Positions 8,928 through 17,569 of a stretch of 64,000 nt of DNA are shown piece after piece; position 1 is the stretch's first letter, and each line of letters starts with the position of its first letter. Both the position numbers and the translations under genes were made by a program. This DNA comes from Nostoc sp. CHAB 5824 (GTDB lineage Bacteria; Cyanobacteriota; Cyanobacteriia; Cyanobacteriales; Nostocaceae): NCBI RefSeq assembly GCF_020829665.1, contig NZ_JAIVFT010000016.1, positions 62,001 to 126,000 of the forward strand. The letters run 5' to 3'. The notes beneath the pieces are model-generated. The model was given only the letters and a program-made list of their open reading frames with translations, was not told the origin of the DNA and searched no databases.

Positions 8928-9423
8928 AAAAAGCGCCCTAACGGGGAAACCGACTATACTCGTAGAGTTGAGGAATACACGCTCTTAAGCATCTTTGAAG
9001 AAAGGAACTATTTGCTAATACAAGATTTAAAGCAATGGCCGCAACTGGTGGTAACTCAGAAGAAAGCTTAAGAATACTGACTAAATTTGATGCTATGACA
9101 GAATAGAGCTTGTAACGCAATGATGCAAGCACTCATAAGAGGCGATCGCCCGTAGTAAATTAAGTATTAGATAAGTAGAGGCTGCATCGGCTTGTCGCTA
9201 GACATTGCTTGCTTTAAACCTATCACTAGAACTGCGTAGAAGTTCAGCTGCTTGTCGCCAGACATCGCCTCTATCGGAACTATGAATATTATGGGGGCGA
9301 TCGCTTAAACTAAGTTTAAAAAGTGAAACTCCTATCCCACACAGGTTTCAGCTAAGAAGTTCGTGCAACGACTCCGCAGAAGATCGCGTTGCAAGAAAAA
9401 TGGATAAAGTCAAGCTTAGGGCG
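8928..9423. other. Intergenic stretch with degenerate sequence
   Basis: No convincing intact gene. A 64-codon minus-strand frame (8938-9132) has no recognisable domain. A direct repeat, GCTTGTCGCYAGACATYGC, occurs at about 9190 and 9251. HIP1 sites occur near 9142 and 9297. Confidence 0.4.
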
Positions 9424-9620
9424 GATTTGTTAATTACGATACTGCCTTATTTAGCAACGCCTTTTTTAGAACTGATGAGCTTGAAGGTGCAAAAGCTTTA
9501 ATCCCAAAATATACGGTTACAGGATTGATTTTTTCCATACCAGAACCTGCAATTGATCTTGATAGGCCAGACTACTGCCAACAGCTACAATATATTTTGC
9601 AAATCGGACAGGATGCTTAA
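9424..9620 (+). pseudogene. Orphan C-terminal coding remnant, family not recognised
   Basis: An open frame without a start codon reads GFVNYDTALFSNAFFRTDEL, then EGAKALIPKYTVTGLIFSIP, and ends LQYILQIGQDA before a stop at about 9620. A TAG lies just upstream in frame. The composition looks protein-like rather than random, so I take it as the tail of a decayed gene. I do not recognise the family. Confidence 0.4.
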
Positions 9621-9720
9621 CATACAATAATAGTGCTATATCTTTGTAGTTGAAAGTTTTAAGAAACTACAAAGGTTTAAGAAAATCACAAAGCCAACTT
9701 TTGCAACACAACCGTATTTG

Positions 9721-11667
9721 ATGGCTAAATCAATTGTTTCAACAAAATGGCTCGGCAGGCAGTTTATAGACTGGTTGCTTGAAGAAGACCGAGGAAAAAA
9801 GGAAGGGCCTTACCGCAAGGAAGAACCACATCGACAGCATCCTTGGTGGCAGGTGATGTGCTTGACTGGTGTAGATTATTTCTCAACCCTTGGCTATCAA
9901 CCTGGTATTGCAGCACTGGCAGCTGGCGCTCTTTCTCCTGTAGCTACTCTGATTCTAGTTTTGCTGACGCTCTTTGGAGCATTACCAATCTATCGGCGCA
10001 TTGCTGCCGAAAGCCCTCATGGTGAAGGGTCGATCGCAATGTTAGAGCGTTTGCTCCCTTGGTGGCAAGGCAAATTACTTGTGCTGTGCTTACTCGGCTT
10101 TGTGGCAACTGACTTTATTATTACCATTACCTTGTCAGCGGCTGATGCCACAGCCCATATCATCGAAAATCCGCTGATCCCAAATTGGCTTCACAATCAG
10201 ACGATCGCAATTACCCTGATATTAGTTGTATTACTAGGCGCAGTTTTCTTGAGAGGTTTCCGAGAAGCGATTGGGATTGCAGTCTTTTTGGTGGGAGTTT
10301 ATCTGCTGTTAAACTTCATTGTCGTTAGCGTCGGTTTCTATCAGATTTTAACTCACCCAGAAGCGATCGCTAACTGGCAGACTGCACTTTTTGCCCGCCA
10401 TTCCAACCCTTTGATACTACTCGGCATAGCTCTCTTCATATTCCCCAAGCTAGCGCTGGGATTATCAGGTTTTGAGACTGGCGTGACCGTTATGCCCCTC
10501 GTCAAAGGTAGCAGCAACAAGGCTTTGCAGCATTCCAAAGGGCGGATACGGAATACACGCAAGCTGCTGACTACTGCTGCTCTGATTATGAGCTTCTTTT
10601 TGCTCACCACCAGCTTTATAACCACTCTACTGATTCCAACCGCAGAATTTGTATCTGGGGGCAAAGCTAATGGACGGGCCCTAGCTTACCTGGCACATCT
10701 ATATCTAGGCAATGGCTTTGGCACAACTTACGATTTAAGTACTATTTCGATTTTGTGGTTTGCAGGTGCATCTGCAATGGCAGGATTGCTGAATATTGTG
10801 CCTCGCTACCTACCACGCTATGGCATGGCACCCAATTGGGCACGAACAACGCGACCATTAGTGCTAGTCTACACAGCGATCGCTTTTGTTGTCACAATTA
10901 TTTTCAGAGCAAATGTGGAAGCCCAAGGTGGGGCTTATGCAACTGGTGTGCTTGTGTTAATTACCTCAGCCGCCTTTGCCGTAACCTTATCAGCCCACCG
11001 TCACAGACAGAAGCGGGCAAGACTCGTTTTTGGCATTATCACAGCGTTATTTTTATATACCACTGTTGTTAATATCATCGAAAGACCAGAAGGCATTAGG
11101 ATCGCTGGTTTTTTCATCGGTGCGATCATTTTTACCTCGCTGGTTTCTCGTGTTTGGCGTTCAACAGAACTGCGAACAGAGCGAATCGAAGTTGACGAAC
11201 TTGCTGGCCAATTCCTTGCTGAAGAGAGCCAGGGAGCAATACGGCTAATTGCAAATCGCTTGAATACGGGCGATGTCTTAGAGTATTTTTTAAAAGAGAA
11301 AGAAGTGCGCGAGGACAACCATATTCCACCTAACGATCCAATTCTTTTTCTAGAGATTCAGGTATCAGATGCTTCAGAGTTTGCGGATATCATCAAAGTA
11401 AAAGGGGTACAAGTTGGTGATTATCGCATCCTCCGGGCTGAGAGTGCGGCAGTACCTAATGCGATCGCGGCTTTACTACTTTATATTCGTGATCAAACAG
11501 GTAAGATTCCCCATGCCTACTTTGGTTGGGTTGAGGGCAACCCCATACAATATTTACTGCGTTTTATCTTGTTTGGGGAGGGTGATATTGCTGTGGTCAC
11601 CCGTGAAGTACTCCGTCGGGCTGAAAAGAATCCTCATATGCGTCCTGGCGTTCATGTCGGCGGGTGA
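9721..11667 (+). CDS. APC-superfamily permease (amino acid or cation transporter) with cytosolic C-terminal domain
   Basis: 648 residues from ATG 9721 (a TTG precedes it in frame). After a charged N-terminus, about twelve hydrophobic segments span residues 45-480. The first holds the broken-helix motif GVDYFSTLGYQPGIAA typical of the APC fold. SPHGEGSIAMLERLLPWW resembles the KUP/KimA-like and amino acid permease branch. The final about 160 residues form a soluble, probably regulatory, domain. Substrate is undetermined; K+ and amino acids are both reasonable. No partner genes are adjacent. Confidence 0.8.
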   Translation: MAKSIVSTKWLGRQFIDWLLEEDRGKKEGPYRKEEPHRQHPWWQVMCLTGVDYFSTLGYQPGIAALAAGALSPVATLILVLLTLFGALPIYRRIAAESPHGEGSIAMLERLLPWWQGKLLVLCLLGFVATDFIITITLSAADATAHIIENPLIPNWLHNQTIAITLILVVLLGAVFLRGFREAIGIAVFLVGVYLLLNFIVVSVGFYQILTHPEAIANWQTALFARHSNPLILLGIALFIFPKLALGLSGFETGVTVMPLVKGSSNKALQHSKGRIRNTRKLLTTAALIMSFFLLTTSFITTLLIPTAEFVSGGKANGRALAYLAHLYLGNGFGTTYDLSTISILWFAGASAMAGLLNIVPRYLPRYGMAPNWARTTRPLVLVYTAIAFVVTIIFRANVEAQGGAYATGVLVLITSAAFAVTLSAHRHRQKRARLVFGIITALFLYTTVVNIIERPEGIRIAGFFIGAIIFTSLVSRVWRSTELRTERIEVDELAGQFLAEESQGAIRLIANRLNTGDVLEYFLKEKEVREDNHIPPNDPILFLEIQVSDASEFADIIKVKGVQVGDYRILRAESAAVPNAIAALLLYIRDQTGKIPHAYFGWVEGNPIQYLLRFILFGEGDIAVVTREVLRRAEKNPHMRPGVHVGG

Positions 11668-11790
11668 AAAAGAAAGGGGAGGCAGGGGAGGCAGAGGAAG
11701 CAGGGGGGGAATTTTAGAAGTTGCCAAATCATCCCGCTTTCTCTGCAACGCTAGAAAATTTATAGCGATTCTCATTTGAATGGGTACTGG

Positions 11791-12023
11791 TTAGGGACAC
11801 GGCATTGCCCCTTGGTGTCAACTTAACGTAAAAGCCAGTCTAGAAGAAGCTTTTAGAGATTCTCGTTCCCAGTCTCAAACTGGGAATGCCCATTAGCGGG
11901 GCTGCTGCCTCCAGACTTAGCGGCAGCAGCTCAATGAATTGCATTTCCAGCCAGAGGCTCTTAACGAGGTTTTAAAAGGGTTTTCCTTTAAGTTGACACG
12001 TATGGGTATTGCCGTGTCCCTAC
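11791..12023. repeat. MITE-like dispersed repeat, copy 1 (nested inverted repeats)
   Basis: The outer inverted repeat is TAGGGACACGGCATTGCCC at the left and GGGTATTGCCGTGTCCCTA at the right. The inner pair is GTGTCAACTTAA (11815-11826) and TTAAGTTGACAC (ending 11999), enclosing a non-coding 185-bp body. A second full copy lies in reverse orientation at 44572-44788, and end fragments lie at 51405-51450 and about 60815-60830. No transposase is encoded, so movement would need one in trans. Confidence 0.8.
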
Positions 12024-12086
12024 GAGTATCTGTGTTCATCTGTATTGGGCTATAGTGAAGCTCACATAACTTCAGAAGTACTCACG

Positions 12087-12365
12087 ATGAATCAAATACA
12101 ACTGACTTTAACTATTGGTTACCTGTTAATGACATGCTATTTTTTAAGCAATTGGTTACTATTTTCCCTACGTCATTCTGCTTCCACTCCAGAAGATAAA
12201 TTTTTATCGGTTGTGATGTTTTTGGTCACAACTATCTTCTGGCCTCTAATGATTCCAATGTCTTGTTTAGAAATGCTTCAAAAAAAGCAAATAGACTTTA
12301 ATAAAATGGTTCCTGTTCTCTTAGCAATATTTGTATTTAGTATTTCATATTATTTGACCGAATAA
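12087..12365 (+). CDS. Small membrane protein, unknown function
   Basis: 92 residues from ATG 12087 (MNQIQLTLTIGYLLM). An upstream in-frame ATG at 12009 lies in the repeat end and would add an unrelated leader. There are three hydrophobic stretches, at about residues 5-25, 42-60 and 72-88. No known domain recognised. A strong hairpin terminator follows 34 nt after the stop. Confidence 0.6.
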   Translation: MNQIQLTLTIGYLLMTCYFLSNWLLFSLRHSASTPEDKFLSVVMFLVTTIFWPLMIPMSCLEMLQKKQIDFNKMVPVLLAIFVFSISYYLTE

Positions 12366-12398
12366 TTAATAAGTAATCGTCACAAATTGCATATATAT

Positions 12399-12443
12399 AA
12401 AGAGAAGCCGGAGGGTCACAAGTCAACCCTCCGACTTCTTTAT
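12399..12443. terminator. Bidirectional hairpin terminator
   Basis: GAAGCCGGAGGGT pairs with ACCCTCCGACTTC around a 9-nt loop, one mismatch in the stem, flanked by A/T tracts. It sits between converging genes (ending 12365 and 12497) and can serve both. Confidence 0.85.
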
Positions 12444-12496
12444 ACAACACACTACCTTCACTTCTTAGGCAGTCTATTTATTGAATTTAGAGTTTT

Positions 12497-13387
12497 TTAA
12501 CGGCGTCTGCTGCCGAAACCAGTTGAGCGACGGGGTGCTGAACTACGTCCACTACCAAAACTACTACCAGAATTGCGTCTGGGTGAAGTGGCTCTGCCAG
12601 ACGGTCGCAACGTACTACCACCAAAACCAGAACCAGAAGGACGGTTATTACCAGTAGTGCTACGCGGTACATTGCGTACATTTGAATTACCAGGATATGA
12701 CCTTCTAATTGTCCCTGTATTGCGGAACGCAGTGCGATTTCTCACGGCTGCGGGTTGTGTATTGTATCGAGTTTGGTAGCTTTGAACTGCTTGGCCATAA
12801 CTTCCGCCATATCCACCGAAGCCACTTAATCCTTGGCCTGATTGATAGACGGGGGGTACATAATACTGGGGTCTAAACAACATACTACCAATTGCTTGAC
12901 CAGCCAAGCTACCAGCCACAGACCCAGCAAATGGTGCCCAGAAGTTATTTTCTCGACGGACTACAACTGTCTCTTGTTGTCCTGTTTGAGGATTGATTTT
13001 ATTCTCGGTAACGTTGTGGACGTACTCAATTTTAAAGTCTTCCGTTAGATATAAAATCGGTTGTCCTTTTTCTACCTTCAGATAGGTTTTCTTACCCTGC
13101 TTGATTTCATCATCAGTTAACCGTGCCATTTGCAAATTTTCGGTTGCAAAGGTTGGGGGATTATTGTTAAGTAAAAACAAGCTGTATTCACCAGTTGCAT
13201 CATCGTATGTAGCTTGTTGTATTTGATACTGCCCGTCACTCAATTTAGTGTTAGTAGAAGTTTGGCTAACGTTCTTAGCTGGAGGGGTAGTGGTATTTTG
13301 CTCTCCTCCCCCACAGGCTACAGTTGTCAGGCACAAACTCATAGCTAAAAAAACGGCTGTAAATTTACGCACTATGGTCATGATCAT
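12497..13387 (-). CDS. Putative lipoprotein with Gly-zipper segment and Arg/Ser/Gly-rich C-terminus
   Basis: 296 residues. The N-terminus carries a signal peptide ending in a lipobox (LTTVAC, Cys about 25), suggesting membrane anchoring. A globular region of about 110 residues follows (SDGQYQIQQATYDDATGEYSL). Then comes a Gly-zipper-like hydrophobic segment, FAGSVAGSLAGQAIGSMLF, then a low-complexity tail rich in Arg, Ser and Gly. ATG at 13387 or 13381 could start translation. Related hypothetical proteins are common in cyanobacteria; the function is unknown. Confidence 0.72.
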   Translation of the reverse strand: MIMTIVRKFTAVFLAMSLCLTTVACGGGEQNTTTPPAKNVSQTSTNTKLSDGQYQIQQATYDDATGEYSLFLLNNNPPTFATENLQMARLTDDEIKQGKKTYLKVEKGQPILYLTEDFKIEYVHNVTENKINPQTGQQETVVVRRENNFWAPFAGSVAGSLAGQAIGSMLFRPQYYVPPVYQSGQGLSGFGGYGGSYGQAVQSYQTRYNTQPAAVRNRTAFRNTGTIRRSYPGNSNVRNVPRSTTGNNRPSGSGFGGSTLRPSGRATSPRRNSGSSFGSGRSSAPRRSTGFGSRRR

Positions 13388-13457
13388 TGGATTATTGTCC
13401 TATCTCCAAGCTTAACAATTTCTGGATGTGAGTAGTAAGTAGGGACTACCCAACATA

Positions 13458-14051
13458 TTACAAAGGAATCAATTCTGGGTAATATTGCAACAGTTGATCG
13501 CTAGTGAGTTCATCGCCTAACTGTGCTGGCGAGAAATGTACTTGAATTGCCTTCAATCTATGTTTATAATGCAAATTTATCAATGCTTTCAATCCTTCCT
13601 TGAGTGCCTGAACGTTAGAAAGATCGGTTTCTAAATCTGGTACTTCTCCTTCATAAGCTACTGTAATCATCACAATGACATTGCGGGTTACAGGTATAGA
13701 TAAAGGTTCATTCAATCCAGAGTCAGAACTGTAATCTGGTTCGCTGAGATATCTTTGGGCAGAGTCAGTAAATAATTCATTTACATAATCTCCTGCCTCG
13801 CCTTCATCAAAAAACACGTCACCTTCGTTGGCAGCAGAAAGCCAATATTCATCGTATTGCAGCAAGGTTTGGCTAATTTCTACCAATGCTTCTCCCAAAA
13901 CTTCTAAATCGCCATCAGCATCGATCGCATCTCGTCCCGCACTATTTAATACTCCCAAAATGGGTGCTACCTCACCTCCTCCTAAGTGCAGAAATAGGCG
14001 AAAGACTACATAGCGAGTTCGACCAATCATTTTATTAAAGGTATCGCGCAT
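13458..14051 (-). CDS. DUF1517-like protein
   Basis: 197 residues from ATG 14051, preceded by GGAGG with good spacing; a TTG at 14063 overlaps that site and is rejected. Segments such as LLQYDEYWLSAANEGDVFF, VTRNVIVMITVAYEGEVPDL and the ending LTSDQLLQYYPELIPL resemble the C-terminal half of cyanobacterial and plastid DUF1517 proteins. The membrane N-terminal half is missing, so this is a soluble version. Function unknown. Confidence 0.65.
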   Translation of the reverse strand: MRDTFNKMIGRTRYVVFRLFLHLGGGEVAPILGVLNSAGRDAIDADGDLEVLGEALVEISQTLLQYDEYWLSAANEGDVFFDEGEAGDYVNELFTDSAQRYLSEPDYSSDSGLNEPLSIPVTRNVIVMITVAYEGEVPDLETDLSNVQALKEGLKALINLHYKHRLKAIQVHFSPAQLGDELTSDQLLQYYPELIPL

Positions 14052-14071
14052 TCTTTCCTCCAAATTTTATT

Positions 14072-14125
14072 TTTTTCATTAGTCATTAGTTTAATAAATA
14101 ATAACTAATAACTAATAACTAATGA
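14072..14125. repeat. Short tandem heptamer repeat (TAACTAA type)
   Basis: Consecutive near-copies of a 7-bp unit (AATAACTAATAACTAATAACT). This is the short tandemly repeated class common in heterocystous cyanobacteria. It touches the 3' end of the pentapeptide gene. A similar tract lies at about 24490-24525. Confidence 0.8.
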
Positions 14126-15693
14126 CCAATATAGTGAAATCCTTTGATAAAATCCATAACCATATTTAACGAAGGCAATATATATTTTGTTGCTTCACTA
14201 GATATATCATCATAAGCTGAAGGATTGAGAGCAGAGCGATTAATAAATCTTTTTCCAAAGTGGGGATTGTCATGGGCAATCAAAGTGTGGGCACTGGAAT
14301 TCGTTAAAATTATTTGGGTTGGGGCTTTACAAAAATTTAACTTTCCAGCTACTTCGATATTTTTTTTCATCTGTTTAATTGTTGTAGCCTGACTCATCGC
14401 TTGCTCTACAAGAATATTTAATTCTTTCACGATATGGGGTGATTTTAGCGATTTTAAGTTTTGGTTAGCAACAACTTCATTGTTAATCATTTCCAGCATA
14501 CTGGAAATGTTCTTTTGGGTAGATACTGCATCTAGAAAGGGAAGAATCACAATGTAAGCAGTGGGAAATAATGCTTCGTCGCTATCAAGATGAAATGTAA
14601 AAATAGTTCGACGACGCCCACTTTCGATGCTTGGGGGTTGTTTCAGTCCCCGGTATTCCTGAGCAATTTGATAGTAAGCGCCTGCAAGAGCAAAATTAGC
14701 TTCGTGTTCTATGGCTGCATCAACAATAATTCGGATTGTTGGCGGTGTTTCGTTAAAAAAATCTCGTGAGTCTTCGGAATGGAAATTTTGGATAATGGAG
14801 CGATCGCCTGCGGGGCTAAGATCAACCCATTCACAAGTCAGGCCTTCGGTTTTTAAACCAAATCTGGAGGTGGCATAAAGCTTTGCTCCAGTTAAAGTTG
14901 CTCCTGTTAAGTCAGCACCAATCCATTCCGCCCTAATTAATTTTGCCTGAGTTAAATTTGCGTGTACTAAACTGGTATTTGTTAAATTGGCATTGCTTAA
15001 ATCTGCGCCAATTAAATTAGCTCCGCTCAATTTTGCGCCACTCAAATCTGCCCACCGCAGGTTCGCTCCGCTCAAATCTGCCCACCGCAGGTTCGCCCCG
15101 CTCAAATCTGCTCCGCTCAAGTTAGTATGGCTGAGATTCGCTTGTCTGAGTTCGGCATCTCGCAAATTTGCACCGCTAAGGTCAGAACGACTGAGGTCAC
15201 TAGCATTTAAGTTAGCCATCTCCAAGTTGGCTCCTGTCAAGGAAGCGCCTCTCAAGACAGTCTCACTCAAGTTAGCGTGACGGAGATTCGCTTGGCGGAG
15301 TGTTGCCTCTCGTAGATCGGCGCTGGTAAGGTCAGCCTCGAACAGGTCAGCACGACTGAGATCAGCGCGAATTAACTCAGCGCGGATCAACGTGGCTCCT
15401 TTAAGTTGAGCGCGACCAAGATCCGCTCGAATCAAATTAGCAACGTTGAGACTGGCGTTATTCAAGATGGCGCTACATAAATTCGCGCCACTTAGTCTTG
15501 CTACATTCAGCTTGGCATTGCTCAAGTTAGCTTCACTCAGATTCGCGCCACTCAGGTTGACTATACTCAAATTAGCACCGCTAAGATTCACGCCACTAAG
15601 TTTGGCCCCACTTAGGTTACCTTCCGAGAGGTCAACACTATTAAAGTCTAAGACTCCTGCCGCGTATTTTTCCAGTAATTCCTCTACAGTCAT
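14119..15693 (-). CDS. Pentapeptide-repeat protein with unrecognised C-terminal domain
   Basis: 524 residues from the ATG at 15693 (MTVEELLEKYAAGVLDF), preceded by AAGGGG 8 nt upstream; an ATG at 15735 would add 14 unrelated residues. Residues about 20-290 are a continuous run of A(D/N)LXX pentapeptides, for example LSGANLRWADLSGANLRWAD, forming a right-handed quadrilateral beta-helix. The last about 220 residues (from about 300) are globular, with IRIIVDAAIEHEANFALAGA and RRRTIFTFHLDSDEALFP, a domain I do not recognise. It is divergent from tyrA with about 67 bp between starts, so the promoters are close. Role unknown, probably protein-protein interaction. Confidence 0.85.
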   Translation of the reverse strand: MTVEELLEKYAAGVLDFNSVDLSEGNLSGAKLSGVNLSGANLSIVNLSGANLSEANLSNAKLNVARLSGANLCSAILNNASLNVANLIRADLGRAQLKGATLIRAELIRADLSRADLFEADLTSADLREATLRQANLRHANLSETVLRGASLTGANLEMANLNASDLSRSDLSGANLRDAELRQANLSHTNLSGADLSGANLRWADLSGANLRWADLSGAKLSGANLIGADLSNANLTNTSLVHANLTQAKLIRAEWIGADLTGATLTGAKLYATSRFGLKTEGLTCEWVDLSPAGDRSIIQNFHSEDSRDFFNETPPTIRIIVDAAIEHEANFALAGAYYQIAQEYRGLKQPPSIESGRRRTIFTFHLDSDEALFPTAYIVILPFLDAVSTQKNISSMLEMINNEVVANQNLKSLKSPHIVKELNILVEQAMSQATTIKQMKKNIEVAGKLNFCKAPTQIILTNSSAHTLIAHDNPHFGKRFINRSALNPSAYDDISSEATKYILPSLNMVMDFIKGFHYIGH

Positions 15694-15760
15694 CGATACT
15701 ACCCCTTGGATGCCAACTTTAATAGTTGGTATCATAAAAAACGAAATGTCAAAATCAAAA

Positions 15761-16600
15761 ATGAATATTGGGATTTTAGGACTGGGACTGATAGGCGGAT
15801 CTTTAGGTTTTGATTTGCGATCGCTTGGACATCATATCTTAGGAGTCAGTCGCCGTGAATCCACCTGTCACAAGGCAGTTGCCCTTGGCAGTGTTGATCG
15901 AGCATCTGTTGATCTGAGCCTATTGGCAGCCGCAGAGGTTGTATTTATTTGTACCCCTCTAGCGCTTATTGTGCCCCAATTTGAGGAAATGATCGCTCAT
16001 TTGTCTGCCGCTACCGTCGTAACTGATGTGGGATCGGCGAAAGCACAGATAGTCAAGGCGATTTCTCCCCTTTGGGATAATTTTATCGGCGGTCACCCAA
16101 TGGCGGGAAGAACAGACAGTGGGATAGAAGCTGCACAGCGACATTTGTTTGTTGATAAACCTTATGTACTAACACCGACAACTACAACAAAAACTAGTGC
16201 AATTACGGTTGTGGAGGAAATTGTGCGATCGCTTGGGGCTAAAATCTACTATTGTCAACCAGAGCAACATGACCGCGCTGTTAGTTGGATTTCTCATTTA
16301 CCTGTAATGGTCAGTTCCTCGTTGATTGCTGCTTGTTTGAGTGAAACTGACCCCGATGTTTTGGAATTAGCCCAAAAGTTAGCTAGTTCAGGTTTTCGGG
16401 ATACCAGCCGTGTGGGTGGTGGGAATCCAGAGTTGGGTGTGATGATGGCACGGTATAATCGTCAAGCATTGCTGCGATCGCTGCAACAATATCGTCACAA
16501 TCTCGATGAGTTGACTAACTTAATTGAGCAAGAAAATTGGACAGTTTTAGAGCAAAAATTGAAATCAACAGGGAAGGCACGACCGGATTTTGTTGATTAG
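15761..16600 (+). CDS. tyrA: Arogenate/prephenate dehydrogenase TyrA
   Basis: 279 residues from ATG 15761 (MNIGILGLGLIGGSLG); an ATG at 15746 would add five residues. The open frame extends much further upstream, but only antisense to the pentapeptide gene. The N-terminal Rossmann motif GLGLIGGS binds NAD(P). GGHPMAGRTDSGIEAA and HDRAVSWISHLPVMVSSSL are characteristic of the prephenate dehydrogenase family. Known cyanobacterial TyrA enzymes use arogenate and NADP to make tyrosine, so that is the likely reaction. No other aromatic pathway gene is adjacent. Confidence 0.93.
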   Translation: MNIGILGLGLIGGSLGFDLRSLGHHILGVSRRESTCHKAVALGSVDRASVDLSLLAAAEVVFICTPLALIVPQFEEMIAHLSAATVVTDVGSAKAQIVKAISPLWDNFIGGHPMAGRTDSGIEAAQRHLFVDKPYVLTPTTTTKTSAITVVEEIVRSLGAKIYYCQPEQHDRAVSWISHLPVMVSSSLIAACLSETDPDVLELAQKLASSGFRDTSRVGGGNPELGVMMARYNRQALLRSLQQYRHNLDELTNLIEQENWTVLEQKLKSTGKARPDFVD

Positions 16601-16837
16601 TTTTAGGGTGCGTTACGTTATTAATAACGCATCCATTTCAACATTTGGTAAGTTAATTGCTTATTGGTTGTGAATGCTTTTTGAGCTATTTAAGCAAACC
16701 GGGTGGCTGCTTTCTTGTTAAATCAACAAATATAGCTATTAAGTAATTTTAACAGCAAAATCTTTACAAAATGCTACTCGATAGTTTTATAGTCACCAAA
16801 CCGATGTACTATACAGATATATTTACAAAAATCAACA

Positions 16838-17128
16838 ATGGTAGAACGCCCAATCAAAAAATCGGAACGTCAGTCCCAAGGAAGCACTGACAACAATTCC
16901 GAAAATACGGATTCTATACCTCCTATTGAATCCAACCCCAAAAGCTCAAAACCTAGCCGTAATCGCTCGTCTGACAAAGGGAAGAAAGCATCCTATGGGG
17001 AAGAAAACAGGCAGCAGGGGAATCCTGCCCTAGCACGTGGCCCAAAACCAGTTAAACCTCCAGCCAAAGTCAAAACAGAAGAACTTGAAACCGAATCGGA
17101 ACCTACCTCTGAGGAGTCTCAAGAATAA
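16838..17128 (+). CDS. Small intrinsically disordered protein
   Basis: 96 residues, nearly all Ser, Pro, Lys, Glu, Asn and Gln, with no hydrophobic core (KSSKPSRNRSSDKGKK, ALARGPKPVKPPAK). The N-terminal part is basic and the C-terminus very acidic. Plausible as a conserved cyanobacterial small protein; no function can be assigned. Confidence 0.55.
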   Translation: MVERPIKKSERQSQGSTDNNSENTDSIPPIESNPKSSKPSRNRSSDKGKKASYGEENRQQGNPALARGPKPVKPPAKVKTEELETESEPTSEESQE

Positions 17129-17569
17129 TATTACGACTGCTGCGTGTGATGTGGGAGGCTATAAAAGAATCTCAAAATAGTCCGATAACTACCACCAATA
17201 CTTGTCCAACGAGATATTCAAGGGCATGGTGACTCGGTTGCTCATTGCTTACGCGTAGCGTTTATCTGCGGTAACAGGCATTGTAACAATGATAGGATAT
17301 CGAGCGTGGGCTGTTAGTGGGTTTTGAGTTGTCGTTGTGAGAGACAATAACTCTACTACGTCAGCCCTACCTCTTCATACTCTTTTTTTAGCGAAGGTAT
17401 TTTAAGTACCGACGACTTTGTTCGCGGAAGTATTACAAAAACTTTTGCAAAAGTGTTACAACACTTGAGCAGCAACAAATTAAAGGTCTGAAATTCTGTA
17501 ACATAATTGATTATTTAAGTATTACATTTACTAAAAAGTCGTCTGCTACACAAACGGTATAAAGTTAAG
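17129..17569. other. Intergenic region, no gene seen
   Basis: About 440 bp between converging genes. I found no start codon with a convincing frame, no terminator-like hairpin of note, and only a few protein-like codons (17131-17225) without a start. Confidence 0.4.

Noticed and set aside
8938..9132. 64-codon minus-strand ORF
   Set aside because: No start context or family, and it lies in degenerate intergenic sequence.
15446..15760. Long upstream extension of the tyrA frame
   Set aside because: It is antisense to the pentapeptide repeats, has a repetitive artefactual composition and is absent from the TyrA family; TyrA begins at MNIGILGLG.
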